DNA of 64,000 bases from Chthoniobacterales bacterium. Its GTDB lineage: Bacteria; Verrucomicrobiota; Verrucomicrobiia; Chthoniobacterales; JACTMZ01. A model generated the notes under the pieces. That model did not search any database. It saw only the letters and a list, made by a program, of their open reading frames with translations, and was not told where the DNA came from. The first letter of the stretch is position 1. Each line of letters starts with the position of its first letter. Shown piece by piece: positions 52,288 through 61,452 of the stretch. A program made the translations under genes and the position numbers. The DNA is taken from the NCBI GenBank assembly GCA_018402585.1, contig JAGYIO010000003.1, positions 266,386 to 330,385 on the forward strand, given 5' to 3'.

Positions 52288-52319
52288 GGGGAGAAGCTAA
52301 GGGCGCAGCGGAGGGGATT

Positions 52320-53084
52320 TCAACCCGATTGCGCTCCGGCGCGCGCATAAGCGACCCGCACGAGACAAAGACCATCGGACGGCGCGACCATGCGCGGCAG
52401 ATCTGTTGCCCTCCCGGCGAGGCGGCCACGCAGGGCCGTCTCCGTGGCTTTACCCTGCGCCACGCGGACCATACCGGCGGCCAACATACGGACCATCCGG
52501 TAAAGAAAACCGTCGCCGACGAAGCGCAAGCGGACGAGCGGCCCGTGGCCGGAGACAGAGATGCGCCGGAGATGGCGCCGGGCATGGCGCACGGGTATGC
52601 CGCGGCTGGCCGCAAATCCGCTAAAGTCATGGTAACCGGTGAGGATCTTAGCCGCGCGACGCAGCGCGGCCGGATCAGGTGAAGGAACGACGTGCCAGGC
52701 GCGCGCGGCCCAATGCGGCGGGAGAACCGGGCCGATCCAGAGCAGGTAGTCATAGGTTTTGCCGGTGGCGGAATAGCGGGCGTGGAAATCGTCCCGGGCC
52801 CGCGTGCAATTCATCACGCGGATGGCCGAAGGGAGGGTGGCATTAAGCGCGCGTTGCCAGAAAGCAGGCTCGAGGTGTTTGTCGGGAACATCGGCGTGGG
52901 CCACCTGGCCGAGCGCGTGGACGCCGGCGTCGGTCCGGCCGGAGCCATGCACGTGGACAATCTGGCCACCGGCCAGACGAGTCAGTGCCTCCTGCAAGAT
53001 GTCCTGCACGGCGCCTCCGCCGGTCTGGCTCTGCCAACCGCGGAAGGAGGCGCCATCGTAGGCCAAGGTCAGCTTAAGTCGCAT
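52320..53084 (-). CDS. truA: tRNA pseudouridine synthase A
   Basis: The 254 residues have the TruA signature GSGRTDAGVHALGQVAH, holding the catalytic Asp. KLTLAYDGASFRGWQSQ lies at the N-terminus, DDFHARYSATGKTYDYLLW follows, and VRLRFVGDGFLYRMVRML lies before the C-terminus. It isomerises uridine 38-40 in the anticodon stem-loop of many tRNAs. It overlaps the ruvX 3' end by 16 bp, so the pair is probably in one operon. The length is normal. Confidence 0.96.
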   Translation of the reverse strand: MRLKLTLAYDGASFRGWQSQTGGGAVQDILQEALTRLAGGQIVHVHGSGRTDAGVHALGQVAHADVPDKHLEPAFWQRALNATLPSAIRVMNCTRARDDFHARYSATGKTYDYLLWIGPVLPPHWAARAWHVVPSPDPAALRRAAKILTGYHDFSGFAASRGIPVRHARRHLRRISVSGHGPLVRLRFVGDGFLYRMVRMLAAGMVRVAQGKATETALRGRLAGRATDLPRMVAPSDGLCLVRVAYARAGAQSG

Positions 53085-53488
53085 GGGTCGCGGTCGAGCC
53101 AGCTCTGCAGGAGAATTTGCGCTGCCACTTGATCGATCACCCCGCGTTGGTCACGCGCTTTGCGTCCGCTTTCCCGCAGGGCGCGCTGCGCGGCGACCGT
53201 GGTCAGCCGCTCGTCCCAGAGGTCGACCGGACAAGTGACCCGAGCCCGGAGATTTTCGGCAAAAGTGCGCGCATTTTCCGCCGCGGGGCCGTAGGTGCCG
53301 TTCATGTTGCGGGGCAGACCGATGACAATGCGGACCGGCTGGAGCTCCGCCCACGCGGCCGCGACCGCCTCAAGGGCGGCCTCGCCCCCGGGCAGAGTTT
53401 TCCAAGGCTGCGCGAGCATGCCGAGTTCGTCGCTCACCGCAATGCCGGTGCGCGCGGTGCCCAGGTCAATCGCCATGGTGCGGCTCAT
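53069..53488 (-). CDS. ruvX: Putative pre-16S rRNA nuclease (YqgF/RuvX)
   Basis: The 139 residues begin MSRTMAIDLGTARTGIAVSD, the RNase-H-like Asp motif. VIGLPRNMNGTYGPAAENAR is the GLP motif, followed by PVDLWDERLTTVAAQRAL and DQVAAQILLQSWLD with the last acidic residue. The protein processes the 16S rRNA 5' end in E. coli. It lies 16 bp upstream of the manC stop and overlaps truA. Confidence 0.93.
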   Translation of the reverse strand: MSRTMAIDLGTARTGIAVSDELGMLAQPWKTLPGGEAALEAVAAAWAELQPVRIVIGLPRNMNGTYGPAAENARTFAENLRARVTCPVDLWDERLTTVAAQRALRESGRKARDQRGVIDQVAAQILLQSWLDRDPCDLS

Positions 53489-53504
53489 CGAAATGGCGGA
53501 AAGG

Positions 53505-54581
53505 TCATTGCAAGGCCTCTGGAATGGCGGGCACGATGTTTTTGATCTTCTCGGCTTCGTTGCGGTGACAGACGAGCAGCGCGTCGCCTGTCTCGATCAC
53601 GATGAGATCCTGCACGCCAACCAGAGCGACGTGCTTTTGGCCGCTGGAGAAAACGATATTATGCGCGGAGTCTTGCGTGGTGAGCGGTCCGTTCGCGGCG
53701 TTTCCTCCCTCGTAAGCGGGCAAGTATTTGGCCAGCGCAACCCAGCTGCCGACGTCATCCCAGTCAAAGCCCGCCTCAAGTTCGAGCACCCGAGTGGCTT
53801 TTTCCATGATGGCGTAGTCGACGGATATTTTCGGGAGCCGGGGAAATTCCGCTTCGAGCAAGGCCAGCGGATCGTCCGCCGTGCGCAGGCGGGAAACAAA
53901 GGCGGCCAACTCGGGCGCGTGCTTGGTCAGCTCACCCATGATGGCCGGGATCGACCAAATAAACATGCCGGCATTCCAACGGAAGTTGCCCGCTTTGAGG
54001 AATGAGTCGGCCAGGGAAGGATCGGGTTTCTCCCGGAAGCGCTTCACTTCGTAGATCGCGGGCTCACCCCCGGAGACCCGCCGGCCCTGCTCAATGTAGC
54101 CGAAGCCGGGGCAGGCCCAGGTTGGTTTGATCCCGATGGTGAGCAGTGCACCGGAATCCGCGGCCGCGCGGGCCCCGGCGAGGAGGTCGCGGCGGAAGGT
54201 CTCCGTGTCCTTGATCAGGTGATCGGCGGGCAAGACGGCCATGACCGCTTGAGGGTCGCGGCGTGAGACGAGACCGACCCCGAGGGCGAGCGCCGGTGCG
54301 GTATCGCGTTTGGCGGGCTCGGCCACGATGTTTTCCGCAGGCAACCCCGGGCAAGCCGCGCGAACCGCGGTTTCCTGCTCCTGGTTGGTGAGGACAAAGA
54401 CCCGCTCGGGAGGAACGGCCGTCCCGAGTCGGGCGATGGTTTCCGCCAGCATGGTCTGCTCGGAAAAAAGTTTGAGCAGTTGCTTGGGACGGGCACGCCG
54501 GCTGTAGGGCCAGAACCGCTCGCCACTGCCGCCGGCGAGAATCAGGACATAAAGGTTTGCAGCCACCACGGGATGAGACAA
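53505..54581 (-). CDS. manC: Mannose-1-phosphate guanylyltransferase
   Basis: The product has 358 residues from TTG 54581; GTG codons a few residues later are alternatives. The nucleotidyltransferase signature is intact: YVLILAGGSGERFWPYSR, then RPKQLLKLF, and VLPADHLIK, FGYIEQG, RFREKPD, NAGMFIWSI, VDYAIMEKA and FDWDDVGSW. The enzyme makes GDP-mannose from mannose-1-phosphate and GTP. It lacks the C-terminal phosphomannose isomerase domain of bifunctional AlgA/ManC proteins. The GH130 and glycosyltransferase genes at 11-15 kb could use its product. Confidence 0.92.
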   Translation of the reverse strand: MSHPVVAANLYVLILAGGSGERFWPYSRRARPKQLLKLFSEQTMLAETIARLGTAVPPERVFVLTNQEQETAVRAACPGLPAENIVAEPAKRDTAPALALGVGLVSRRDPQAVMAVLPADHLIKDTETFRRDLLAGARAAADSGALLTIGIKPTWACPGFGYIEQGRRVSGGEPAIYEVKRFREKPDPSLADSFLKAGNFRWNAGMFIWSIPAIMGELTKHAPELAAFVSRLRTADDPLALLEAEFPRLPKISVDYAIMEKATRVLELEAGFDWDDVGSWVALAKYLPAYEGGNAANGPLTTQDSAHNIVFSSGQKHVALVGVQDLIVIETGDALLVCHRNEAEKIKNIVPAIPEALQ

Positions 54582-54668
54582 TTTTGCCGCACCGGGCGCA
54601 ACCCTGCGCGAAAGTATTTTACCGGTTACGGTTGCCAGCAGCTGTTATCTGGAGTAGGCACGTGGTCC

Positions 54669-54965
54669 ATGGCAAATCCTCTCGACCGGTTTTCGCGCAA
54701 TCTTTCCGCCACCTCCCTGGCCGCGGTCGCCGAAATGGCGGTCGGCGTGGGAGCGGGCCTGCTCGTCGCCGACCAGCTCGGCAAAAGCGCCCGGCAGCGC
54801 CTCGGGGTTGTGGTCTTGCTCGCCGGACTCGCGGCGACCATTCCTCTGCTCATCGGAGCGGGCGTCCGGGTCAACCGCGAACTGGGGGAAGGACGCCGCA
54901 CGCGCCGCCGCCTCGAAACAATTCGCCACGATTCCGGCTTTGCCGAGGACGGTGAGTTTTATTGA
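54669..54965 (+). CDS. Small membrane protein before maf
   Basis: The product has 98 residues from ATG 54669 (MANPLDRFSRNLSATSLAAV). Two TM helices lie at about 18-38 (AEMAVGVGAGLLVADQL) and 47-68 (RLGVVVLLAGLAATIPLLIG), with a basic C-terminus (RRTRRRLETIRHD). Its TGA overlaps the TTG start of maf, so the two are coupled. It resembles small two-helix AtpI-like or DUF-type proteins, but no clear family was recognised. It is divergent from manC. Confidence 0.65.
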   Translation: MANPLDRFSRNLSATSLAAVAEMAVGVGAGLLVADQLGKSARQRLGVVVLLAGLAATIPLLIGAGVRVNRELGEGRRTRRRLETIRHDSGFAEDGEFY

Positions 54966-55537
54966 GCCACCCTCCCCTCATCCTCGCTTCAGTTTCGCCC
55001 CGGCGGAGTGAATTGTTGCGGACGGCCGGAGTCCCGCATTCCGTGGTGCCCGCGGGAGTGGCGGAAAGCAACGACCCTACGCGGGGATTGATCATGCTCG
55101 TCGCGGCCAACGCCCGGGCCAAGGCACTCAAAGTCGCGGCGCGCTGTCCGGACGCGGTGGTGCTCGGCGCAGATACCCTCGTCTGGCTCGGAGGCCGCGC
55201 CTTGGGCAAGCCGGCAGATCATGAAGACGCCCGGCGCATGCTGGGGGAGTTGTCGGGGCAGACCCACGAAGTCGCCACGGGGGTTCATCTTATCAGGATG
55301 GAGCCACGACAGCAGGTCGAATTTCAGGAGATCACCCGGGTGCGCTTTCGTCTGCTCGGCGCAAAGGTGATCGAGGAATACCTCGCCACCGTCGATGTGC
55401 TCGACAAGGCGGGCGCTTACACATTGCAGGAAAAGGGCGAAATGCTGGTCGAAACAGTGGAGGGCAGCCGGTCGAACGTGGTCGGGCTACCCCTGGAGCG
55501 CACCATGGCGGCCTTGGCGCAGAATTTCGGGTGGTGA
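54962..55537 (+). CDS. maf: Maf-like nucleotide pyrophosphatase
   Basis: The product has 191 residues from TTG 54962, which overlaps the previous stop (TTGA); no ATG lies at the right place. The Maf blocks are clear: LILASVSPRRSELLRTAG, VVLGADTLVWLGGRALGKP, DARRMLGELSGQTHEVATGV, GAYTLQEKGEMLVETVEGS and VVGLPLERTMAAL. The enzyme hydrolyses non-canonical or modified nucleoside triphosphates, such as dTTP/UTP or m7GTP depending on subtype. The subtype is not decided here. Confidence 0.93.
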   Translation: MSHPPLILASVSPRRSELLRTAGVPHSVVPAGVAESNDPTRGLIMLVAANARAKALKVAARCPDAVVLGADTLVWLGGRALGKPADHEDARRMLGELSGQTHEVATGVHLIRMEPRQQVEFQEITRVRFRLLGAKVIEEYLATVDVLDKAGAYTLQEKGEMLVETVEGSRSNVVGLPLERTMAALAQNFGW

Positions 55538-55608
55538 GCAAAGAGGTCTGGTCAAGGGGGGAAGATCACTCCGGAACGGGGCGATCCGCCGAGCCAAATA
55601 GCGACCGT

Positions 55609-57066
55609 CTATTCCCCTCCGGGAGGACGGTCGAACGCGGCGTTCTCAAAGCGCGTGTATTCTTTGATAAAAGTCAGCGCTATTTCCCCGACCGGCCCGT
55701 TGCGCTGTTTGGCGATGAGCAGTTCGGCTTTGCCGGCCAATTCAGATTTTGAATCTTCGTCATCCTCGTAGACTTCCGGCCGCACGAGGAGCGCGACGAC
55801 GTCCGCATCCTGCTCGAGGGACCCGGATTCGCGCAGGTCCGACATGCGGGGCTTTCCGCCGCCGCGTTGCTCGGGTTGCCGGTTGAGCTGGGCCAGAACG
55901 ATGATCGGGATTTCCAGTTCCTTGGCGAGGGCCTTGATCCCGGAGGAAATTTCGGCAATTTCGATTTGGCGGTTATCCTGTCCGCGGCGGGAAGTCGAGC
56001 GGCACAATTGGAGGTAATCGATGGCGATCAACTCGATACGGTGACGGTCGCGCATGCGGCGGGCTTTGGCCCGCAATTCAAGGATGGTGAGGCTGGCCGT
56101 GTCATCGATGAAAATGCTGCTTTCGCTCAGCGCGGCGGCCGCGTCGTTCAGCTTCCCGTGTTCGGCCCGGGCCAACATGCCGGAACGAATTTTTTTCATG
56201 TTGACGCGTGCCCGGGAACAAAGCATGCGCTGCACGAGTTGCTGCGTGCTCATTTCCAGACTGAAAACACCGACCGGTTTGGGTTCCTCGAGGTTGAGCG
56301 CAACGTGCTCGACGATATTCATGGCCAGCGCGGTTTTGCCCATGGAAGGACGCGCCGCAACGATGATCATTTCGCCCGGATGCAAGCCGTCGGTCATCTG
56401 GTCGAAGACGGTGAAGCCGGTAGCCAAGCCGCTGATCCGCCCCCGCTGTTGGTACATTTTCTCGATGTTCTCCAACGCGGCAAAGACCTCGTCACGCATG
56501 TCGGGCGCGGTTTTGCGGAAGCGCGTTTCCCCGATGGTAAAAATCTCCCGCTCCACGTCATCGAGCAATTGCGGAACATCGCCCTGCTCCTCGTAACAGC
56601 GGGCCGCGGACGAAGTGCAAGTCGTGATCATGCGGCGCAAGAGCGACTTCTCCAGGACGATGTCGAGGTAGTGCGGGGCATTGGCTGCGGTGGGCACAAA
56701 GCCGAACAATTCGGTGACCGCACCCGGGCCACCCACGGCGTCGAGAACATTGAGATCGCGCAGGCGGTTGGTCAGCGTAATGACGTCGATCTGCTGGTTG
56801 GCCGACCACATCTCGACCAGCACGCGAAAGATCGTGCCGTGGGCCGGGGAGTAGAAAGCCTCCTCCTTGATCTGTTCCGCACAATCGTTGAGCACCTCGC
56901 GGGGCATCAGCAGAATCGACCCCAGAAGTCCCCTCTCCGCCTCGACGTTCTGCGGTAAAGAGCGATGCGCATCGGGCGCAGCGCCTCCTACTTTGGCCGC
57001 AGCATTGCGCCGCGCGGGCGGCGCGCGGCGGGCGGCGGGCGCTGTGAGATCAACCGAAGGGGTCAT
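55609..57066 (-). CDS. dnaB: Replicative DNA helicase
   Basis: The 485 residues comprise the N-terminal DnaB domain (PQNVEAERGLLGSILLMPRE), a helical linker and the RecA-like domain. The latter holds Walker A VAARPSMGKTALAMNIVEHV, FSLEMSTQQLVQRMLCSRAR, IELIAIDYLQLC (Walker B), ISSGIKALAKELEIPIIVLA and SDLRESGSLEQDADVVALLV. The DnaB hexamer unwinds DNA at the replication fork. rplI lies 115 bp upstream on the same strand, a frequent arrangement. A leader of Ala/Arg-rich residues (to about 30) precedes the conserved start of the domain. The intervening gap may hold a dnaB promoter. Confidence 0.97.
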   Translation of the reverse strand: MTPSVDLTAPAARRAPPARRNAAAKVGGAAPDAHRSLPQNVEAERGLLGSILLMPREVLNDCAEQIKEEAFYSPAHGTIFRVLVEMWSANQQIDVITLTNRLRDLNVLDAVGGPGAVTELFGFVPTAANAPHYLDIVLEKSLLRRMITTCTSSAARCYEEQGDVPQLLDDVEREIFTIGETRFRKTAPDMRDEVFAALENIEKMYQQRGRISGLATGFTVFDQMTDGLHPGEMIIVAARPSMGKTALAMNIVEHVALNLEEPKPVGVFSLEMSTQQLVQRMLCSRARVNMKKIRSGMLARAEHGKLNDAAAALSESSIFIDDTASLTILELRAKARRMRDRHRIELIAIDYLQLCRSTSRRGQDNRQIEIAEISSGIKALAKELEIPIIVLAQLNRQPEQRGGGKPRMSDLRESGSLEQDADVVALLVRPEVYEDDEDSKSELAGKAELLIAKQRNGPVGEIALTFIKEYTRFENAAFDRPPGGE

Positions 57067-57180
57067 ATTGAACCTTATTCTGGGACCGCCTGCAGCGGCC
57101 GGTCAAACGCGGACCTTGCGCCGGGCAAAAAAAAGAAAGGACTCGAGGCAGAAAAACCGGCCTAACAACTTGTGAACAAC

Positions 57181-57735
57181 TCAGCCCGCGCTTTCTGCCT
57201 CGCGCCGGACACTGCGGCCGCGCGGGCGCGGCCCACCCTCGCTCTCGCCCTCCTCCTTGGAGGCGGCGGTAGGTTTCGGATGTTTCGCGCTGACCGTGAG
57301 TTTCAGGCCGGTTTGGACTTCGGGGTGCAGGCGGACGTTGACCGTGAACTCCCCGGTTTCCTTGATCGGACGCTCCAGAACAATGCGGTGGCGGTCGATT
57401 TCCTGACCGGATTCCGCTTTGACCCGGTCGGCGATGTCTTTGGCCGTGATCGCGCCAAAGGCTTTGCCACTTTCACCGGTTTCGAGAATAAAGCTAAGTT
57501 TCAGTTTACCGAGGCGCTTGGCGAGTTCATTCGCCCCGTTTAATTCGGCGGCTTCGCGCTCGGCCCGGCGGGCCATGAGCGAATCGGTCCGGCGCAGCGA
57601 GGCAGGTGTGAGCTCGTGGGCCATGCCGCGGGGAATGAGGAAATTACGCGCGTAGCCACGGCGGACTTTGACCACATCGGCCTCGGCGCCGAGCTTCGGG
57701 ACGTGTGCGGTGAGAATAACTTCGGTGTTGGACAT
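57181..57735 (-). CDS. rplI: 50S ribosomal protein L9
   Basis: The product has 184 residues from ATG 57735 (MSNTEVILTAHVPKLGAEAD). The L9 signature VKVRRGYARNFLIPRGMA is followed by the helical connector, then the C-terminal domain (FGAITAKDIADRVKAESGQE). A basic, Glu/Arg-rich tail of about 35 residues extends past the usual end (ASKEEGESEGGPRPRGR). The tail is longer than in E. coli L9 (149 residues). Confidence 0.95.
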   Translation of the reverse strand: MSNTEVILTAHVPKLGAEADVVKVRRGYARNFLIPRGMAHELTPASLRRTDSLMARRAEREAAELNGANELAKRLGKLKLSFILETGESGKAFGAITAKDIADRVKAESGQEIDRHRIVLERPIKETGEFTVNVRLHPEVQTGLKLTVSAKHPKPTAASKEEGESEGGPRPRGRSVRREAESAG

Positions 57736-57790
57736 AAGCAGATTGGTGGGAAGCCGCAAAAACAAACTTGGCCTGGCGGCGGGACCAATG

Positions 57791-58783
57791 TCAATCACCC
57801 ATCAGTCTCTCCGCCATATGGACCGGCTGAAAAAGTTCGACCTGCAAGCGCGAGGTCAGGTCCGCCGCCCGGTCCAAGGGGGCCAGAGGGCCACAATCAT
57901 CCAGCCAATCCAGACGAACCTGCGACCCGGGCTGCAGGGCGGACTCCGGAGGATTGGCCGAGCGGCAACCGGGCCACCAAAGGGTGACCGGAACACAGAC
58001 TTCGGCCAAGCGCGGCAGGGCGGCAGTCTGGAAGCGGCCCGAGAGAATACGTTGCACGGCCAAACCGGCGCCATACTGCCGGGCGAAGGACGAATAAACC
58101 GAGACGGGTTCGGTCAGATCGATGTTCCCGGCAGCGCTGCGGCGACCGTTGAGCCAGCGCTCAAGGCAGGCGGGACGGGCCAGGTAGTTGGCGTAAATCC
58201 AACGGCGCCCGGACCGGGTCCAAGCCGTAGCCCGCACCGGCGGAGGAGCCCAAGGTCGGAGCCAGTGATCCGTGCCGGACGGATGAAAGAGGATGAGCCG
58301 CGCGACAAGTTCGGGATGCTGCGCGGCAGCCAAGCAGGCCAGGGCGGCGCCGAGGCCCGAAGCGACGACCACCGGTCTTTTTCCGCCGCAGGTGGCCCGA
58401 CAGAATTCATGGAGACAACGGGCATAATCCTCGGCCCGGAGCGGACGATCAGGACGCTCGCTTTCGCCGAAGCCGACCCAGTCGGGCGCCAAGACGCGAT
58501 GACTTGCGGCGAAGAGCGGATAAATTTTCGACCACTCATACGATGCGGCCCCCGGAAAAAAATCGTGCAGAAAGACCAGTGGTTCCCCCTCTCCGCTCAC
58601 ATGATAAACAACCTGTCCCCGCGTGGTGCGCTGCACGCGGCGGGCAAAAACGGCGGGCGAAATGATGTCCGGCAGCGACGGTTGCGGCAGTGGACGCCCG
58701 CCCCGGCGCAGGGCCACGAGCGCAGCGCCGAGCAGACCGGCCCCGAGTCCCATGCCGAGACCTTTTTTCCAAAACACAGCCAT
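57791..58783 (-). CDS. Alpha/beta hydrolase with N-terminal membrane anchor
   Basis: The product has 330 residues from ATG 58783 (MAVFWKKGLGMGLGAGLLGA). The N-terminal hydrophobic segment may anchor it. The oxyanion segment LVFLHDFFPGAASYEWSKIY, APDWVGFGESERPDRP and RPVVVASGLGAALACLAAAQ follow. The nucleophile elbow reads ASGLGA, so the usual Ser is not followed by the standard GxSxG pattern (here VASGL, with Ser between Ala and Gly). The catalytic Asp and His positions are unclear. It looks like the verrucomicrobial and plant-type hydrolase group (pheophytinase-like), but the substrate is unknown. It is followed by rplI 55 bp downstream. Confidence 0.8.
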   Translation of the reverse strand: MAVFWKKGLGMGLGAGLLGAALVALRRGGRPLPQPSLPDIISPAVFARRVQRTTRGQVVYHVSGEGEPLVFLHDFFPGAASYEWSKIYPLFAASHRVLAPDWVGFGESERPDRPLRAEDYARCLHEFCRATCGGKRPVVVASGLGAALACLAAAQHPELVARLILFHPSGTDHWLRPWAPPPVRATAWTRSGRRWIYANYLARPACLERWLNGRRSAAGNIDLTEPVSVYSSFARQYGAGLAVQRILSGRFQTAALPRLAEVCVPVTLWWPGCRSANPPESALQPGSQVRLDWLDDCGPLAPLDRAADLTSRLQVELFQPVHMAERLMGD

Positions 58784-58869
58784 ATGCCTGTGCAAAAGTA
58801 CCGCCTGCTCCGTATTTGACAATGCATCGGTCGCTTGCGGCCGTCCTGACTGCTGCGCAGGATGGCGGC

Positions 58870-59316
58870 ATGAGGACAAAGCGCTACCGCCCGAACGTCG
58901 CCGCTATCTTGCAAAGACGCGACGGCTTTGTCCTCATCGGCCAGCGCTCAGACTTTCCCGGGAGCTGGCAATTCCCGCAGGGGGGAATCGACGAGGGCGA
59001 GTCACCGGAGGAAGCGCTCCACCGGGAAGTGTTTGAGGAGGTGGGGATCGCCGCCGAGGCCTACCGAGTTTCCGCGCGGAGTGGTCCGCACCGCTACGAC
59101 TTTCCTGCCGGCCCGGACCGGCGCGGTTTCGACGGGCAGGAGCAAATCTATTTCCTTTGTTCCTGGCGCGGGGCACCCGCACCGGACTTGGGGGGAACCT
59201 GCGGGGAGTTCAGCGCCCTTCGTTGGGTCGAATTGCCCGATTTTCCCCTCCATTTGGCACCTCCCATGAAGCGAGAAGTCTACCGCACTGTTCTAGAGCA
59301 GATCTTTGCCAGATGA
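58870..59316 (+). CDS. Nudix hydrolase, RppH-like
   Basis: The product has 148 residues from ATG 58870 (MRTKRYRPNVAAILQRRDG). The Nudix box GGIDEGESPEEALHREVFEE plus VG fits the GX5EX7REUXEEXGU pattern. PGSWQFPQG precedes it, and IYFLCSWRG and FSALRWVELPDFP follow. The family resembles RppH, which removes pyrophosphate from mRNA 5' ends or hydrolyses Ap4A. The YRPNVAAILQ start is the RppH-like hallmark. It is divergent from the alpha/beta hydrolase gene. Confidence 0.88.
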   Translation: MRTKRYRPNVAAILQRRDGFVLIGQRSDFPGSWQFPQGGIDEGESPEEALHREVFEEVGIAAEAYRVSARSGPHRYDFPAGPDRRGFDGQEQIYFLCSWRGAPAPDLGGTCGEFSALRWVELPDFPLHLAPPMKREVYRTVLEQIFAR

Positions 59317-59474
59317 AGGATTCGAATTGACTGCGCACCGCTGGCGGCTACTTTACGGCTCTACCAAATGCACCCAATTCCGGCTCATCCGCCTAAAACT
59401 GCGGGAAGTGCCTTAAAGAGCAAATTTGGCAGCCTTGAGGGAGCAGCTCTACCGGCGCGCTCCTCGTTTTCGTC

Positions 59475-60029
59475 ATGTCCATTCCTTCCAAACCAACCCT
59501 CCTTAACCGCTACCATTGGAAGTTAGCCGAACTTCCGTCCGGCTCTGGACTCGTCCCGGCACCGTTTACTTTGCGCCCGGCGGGCGAGCAGGAATTGGAA
59601 GATGCCGTGCGCGTGGTCCAAGCCAGCTACGATTTGGATCCTGACTGGAGCGGATGCGCGAAGCACATTAACCAGGTAATCTTACCCGGTTTGCGCCGCG
59701 CCTTCGAGGGGGAAGCGACCTGCCTTTTCCTGCTCCACGGGAACCGGGTTATCGCCGTCTCGGCCTACGACCCGGAGCCGGCGGACGGCATCCATTTTGT
59801 CACGGGTCCTTGTGTGCTCGTCGAATACCGCAACCGCGGCATCGGCGGTGCCTTGCTCCACGCCACGCTCGAGGCTTTGGGTGCGCGGGGTCTGACCGAA
59901 GCCGTCGGCCTGGCCCGGCCCGGCACCCCTTCGGCGAAATTTCTCAGCCGCAAATTCGGCGGCCAACACCTGCCCATCCCCGCGCCGATGGTCCAACCAA
60001 CGGGTGCGGAGTCGGCAGTTGCCGCTTGA
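59475..60029 (+). CDS. GNAT-family N-acetyltransferase
   Basis: The product has 184 residues from ATG 59475. The acetyl-CoA motif VEYRNRGIGGALLHATLEAL (Q/RxxGxG/A type) lies at about 115-135. RVIAVSAYDPEP is the preceding beta-strand, and KFLSRKFGGQ follows. The substrate is not apparent. It stands 158 bp after the Nudix gene, with no overlap. A tRNA-like stretch between the two (59320-59460) was considered and rejected. Confidence 0.8.
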   Translation: MSIPSKPTLLNRYHWKLAELPSGSGLVPAPFTLRPAGEQELEDAVRVVQASYDLDPDWSGCAKHINQVILPGLRRAFEGEATCLFLLHGNRVIAVSAYDPEPADGIHFVTGPCVLVEYRNRGIGGALLHATLEALGARGLTEAVGLARPGTPSAKFLSRKFGGQHLPIPAPMVQPTGAESAVAA

Positions 60030-60079
60030 CGCGAGGCGCGCCCTTGCCTCGCGCAGCTGGACCTGGTGCCATATTTGCC

Positions 60080-60628
60080 GTGCTTGAATTGCTCTTCATC
60101 ATTGCCTTCATCGCCTGGGTGGTGATCACCGCCCTCCAGTATCTGGCCGGATTGGCCGCCGCCCCGACTTTGCTTGCCGCCTTGCTCACGGTGCCAATTC
60201 TGGCCATATGGCGGAGCCGGCTGCTCATCCGCCAGGCGCACCTCGAATTCGCATCGGCACGGCGTCGCCCGCTGCCGCCGGAGCGCTTCTATTGGCCCTC
60301 CGCGCGGCGCCGTTTGGGCTGGAGGATCGGACTGGCCACTTTCGCGGCCTTGGCCGCCTGGCCGCTGGCCATCGCTTGGCCGGCACGCTGGTCGATCGAT
60401 TCCGGGTCGGCCATGGGTTGGGCGGCAGGAGCCATCGCGCTGGCCTCATTGGCCGAGTTGGCCGCCGCCCTCTGGCTTTACGTTCGCGCCTCCCAGCTAT
60501 TCGACCATCTCGCTCCCACCGCGCTCGGTTGGCTCCGGGTCGGGCTTTATCGCCTTTCGGACAACCACGAATTCCTCGGCGAAGAACCGTTGCCGCGACG
60601 CAAAATCGTACGCGAGTCGATTTATTAA
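60080..60628 (+). CDS. Putative membrane protein
   Basis: The product has 182 residues from GTG 60080. Three to four TM segments can be seen: LELLFIIAFIAWVVITALQY, AAPTLLAALLTVPILAIW, LATFAALAAWPLAIAWP and WAAGAIALASLAELAAALWLYV. The C-terminus is basic and polar (GEEPLPRRKIVRESIY). The 3' end overlaps murI by 4 bp in convergent orientation. No family recognised, and the start is a guess because no ATG is suitably placed. Confidence 0.5.
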   Translation: MLELLFIIAFIAWVVITALQYLAGLAAAPTLLAALLTVPILAIWRSRLLIRQAHLEFASARRRPLPPERFYWPSARRRLGWRIGLATFAALAAWPLAIAWPARWSIDSGSAMGWAAGAIALASLAELAAALWLYVRASQLFDHLAPTALGWLRVGLYRLSDNHEFLGEEPLPRRKIVRESIY

Positions 60629-61452
60629 ACGAGAGGCCGCGCTGCACGGACCCGCGCTGCACCCGCCTCGAGACCGAGGGCAAGACGGACCACTTGGAGG
60701 AAATTATCCGGCGGATCGGTGAAGGAAAGATCGAGCGTGCCCGGGTGGCCGGATGGAGCGCGCAAGCCGAGCTGGTCGAGACGGCGGGCCACGGTGCGGG
60801 CGCAGTTTGCGGCGGAGTCCACCAGCGTGATGGCTGGTCCGGCCGCCCGTGCCAAGGCTTCGGTCAACAAGGGATAATGCGTGCACCCCAAGACCAGCGT
60901 GTCGGCATCACCTGCGCGGATTGCTCCAAGGTAACGTTCGAGCACCGCATCGGTCACTTCATCTTCGAAAAGGCCTTCCTCGACCAGAGGCACCAGCAAC
61001 GGGCAGGCCCTACTGGTGACCCGTATGCCGGGACGAGCCGCGCGCAGGGCATCGGCGTAAGCACCGCTCCCGATTGTCGCTTTGGTGCCGAGCACCGCGA
61101 TGTGCCCGGTCACGGTGGCGGCCAGGGCGGCCTCCACCCCCGGCTCGATCACCCCCTCGACCGGCACACTGAGCACCTCACGAAGTCGGGCCAAGGCCAG
61201 AGCCGAAGCCGTGTTGCAGGCGACCACCACCATTTTCGCACCCTCCCCGACGAGCAGGGCGGCGATTTCTTCACTGTAGCGTTCGATGGTGCGGCGCGAC
61301 TTCCCGCCGTAAGGCACGCGCGCGGTGTCGCCAAGGTAAAGAATATTTTCGCCCGGCAGTTCGCGGCGCAAAGCGCTGACCACGGTGAGTCCGCCGATCC
61401 CGGAATCAAAAACACCGATCGGCCTTTCTGCGGTGGAGGAAGACGCTGGCAT
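60625..61452 (-). CDS. murI: Glutamate racemase
   Basis: The product has 275 residues from ATG 61452, whose first base is the last base of the lptD stop (TGATG). Both catalytic Cys motifs are present: MVVVACNTASALAL and LVLGCTHYPLL. PIGVFDSGIGGLTVVSAL lies at the N-terminus, and ILYLGDTARVPYGGKSRRTI follows. It converts L-glutamate to D-glutamate for peptidoglycan. Coupling to lptD is unusual and may coordinate envelope synthesis. Confidence 0.95.
   Translation of the reverse strand: MPASSSTAERPIGVFDSGIGGLTVVSALRRELPGENILYLGDTARVPYGGKSRRTIERYSEEIAALLVGEGAKMVVVACNTASALALARLREVLSVPVEGVIEPGVEAALAATVTGHIAVLGTKATIGSGAYADALRAARPGIRVTSRACPLLVPLVEEGLFEDEVTDAVLERYLGAIRAGDADTLVLGCTHYPLLTEALARAAGPAITLVDSAANCARTVARRLDQLGLRAPSGHPGTLDLSFTDPPDNFLQVVRLALGLEAGAARVRAARPLV

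Noticed and set aside
59320-59460. tRNA gene between the Nudix and GNAT genes
   Set aside because: It has GGATTCGAATT- and GGTAGAGC-like pieces, but no acceptor or anticodon stem can be formed in either orientation.
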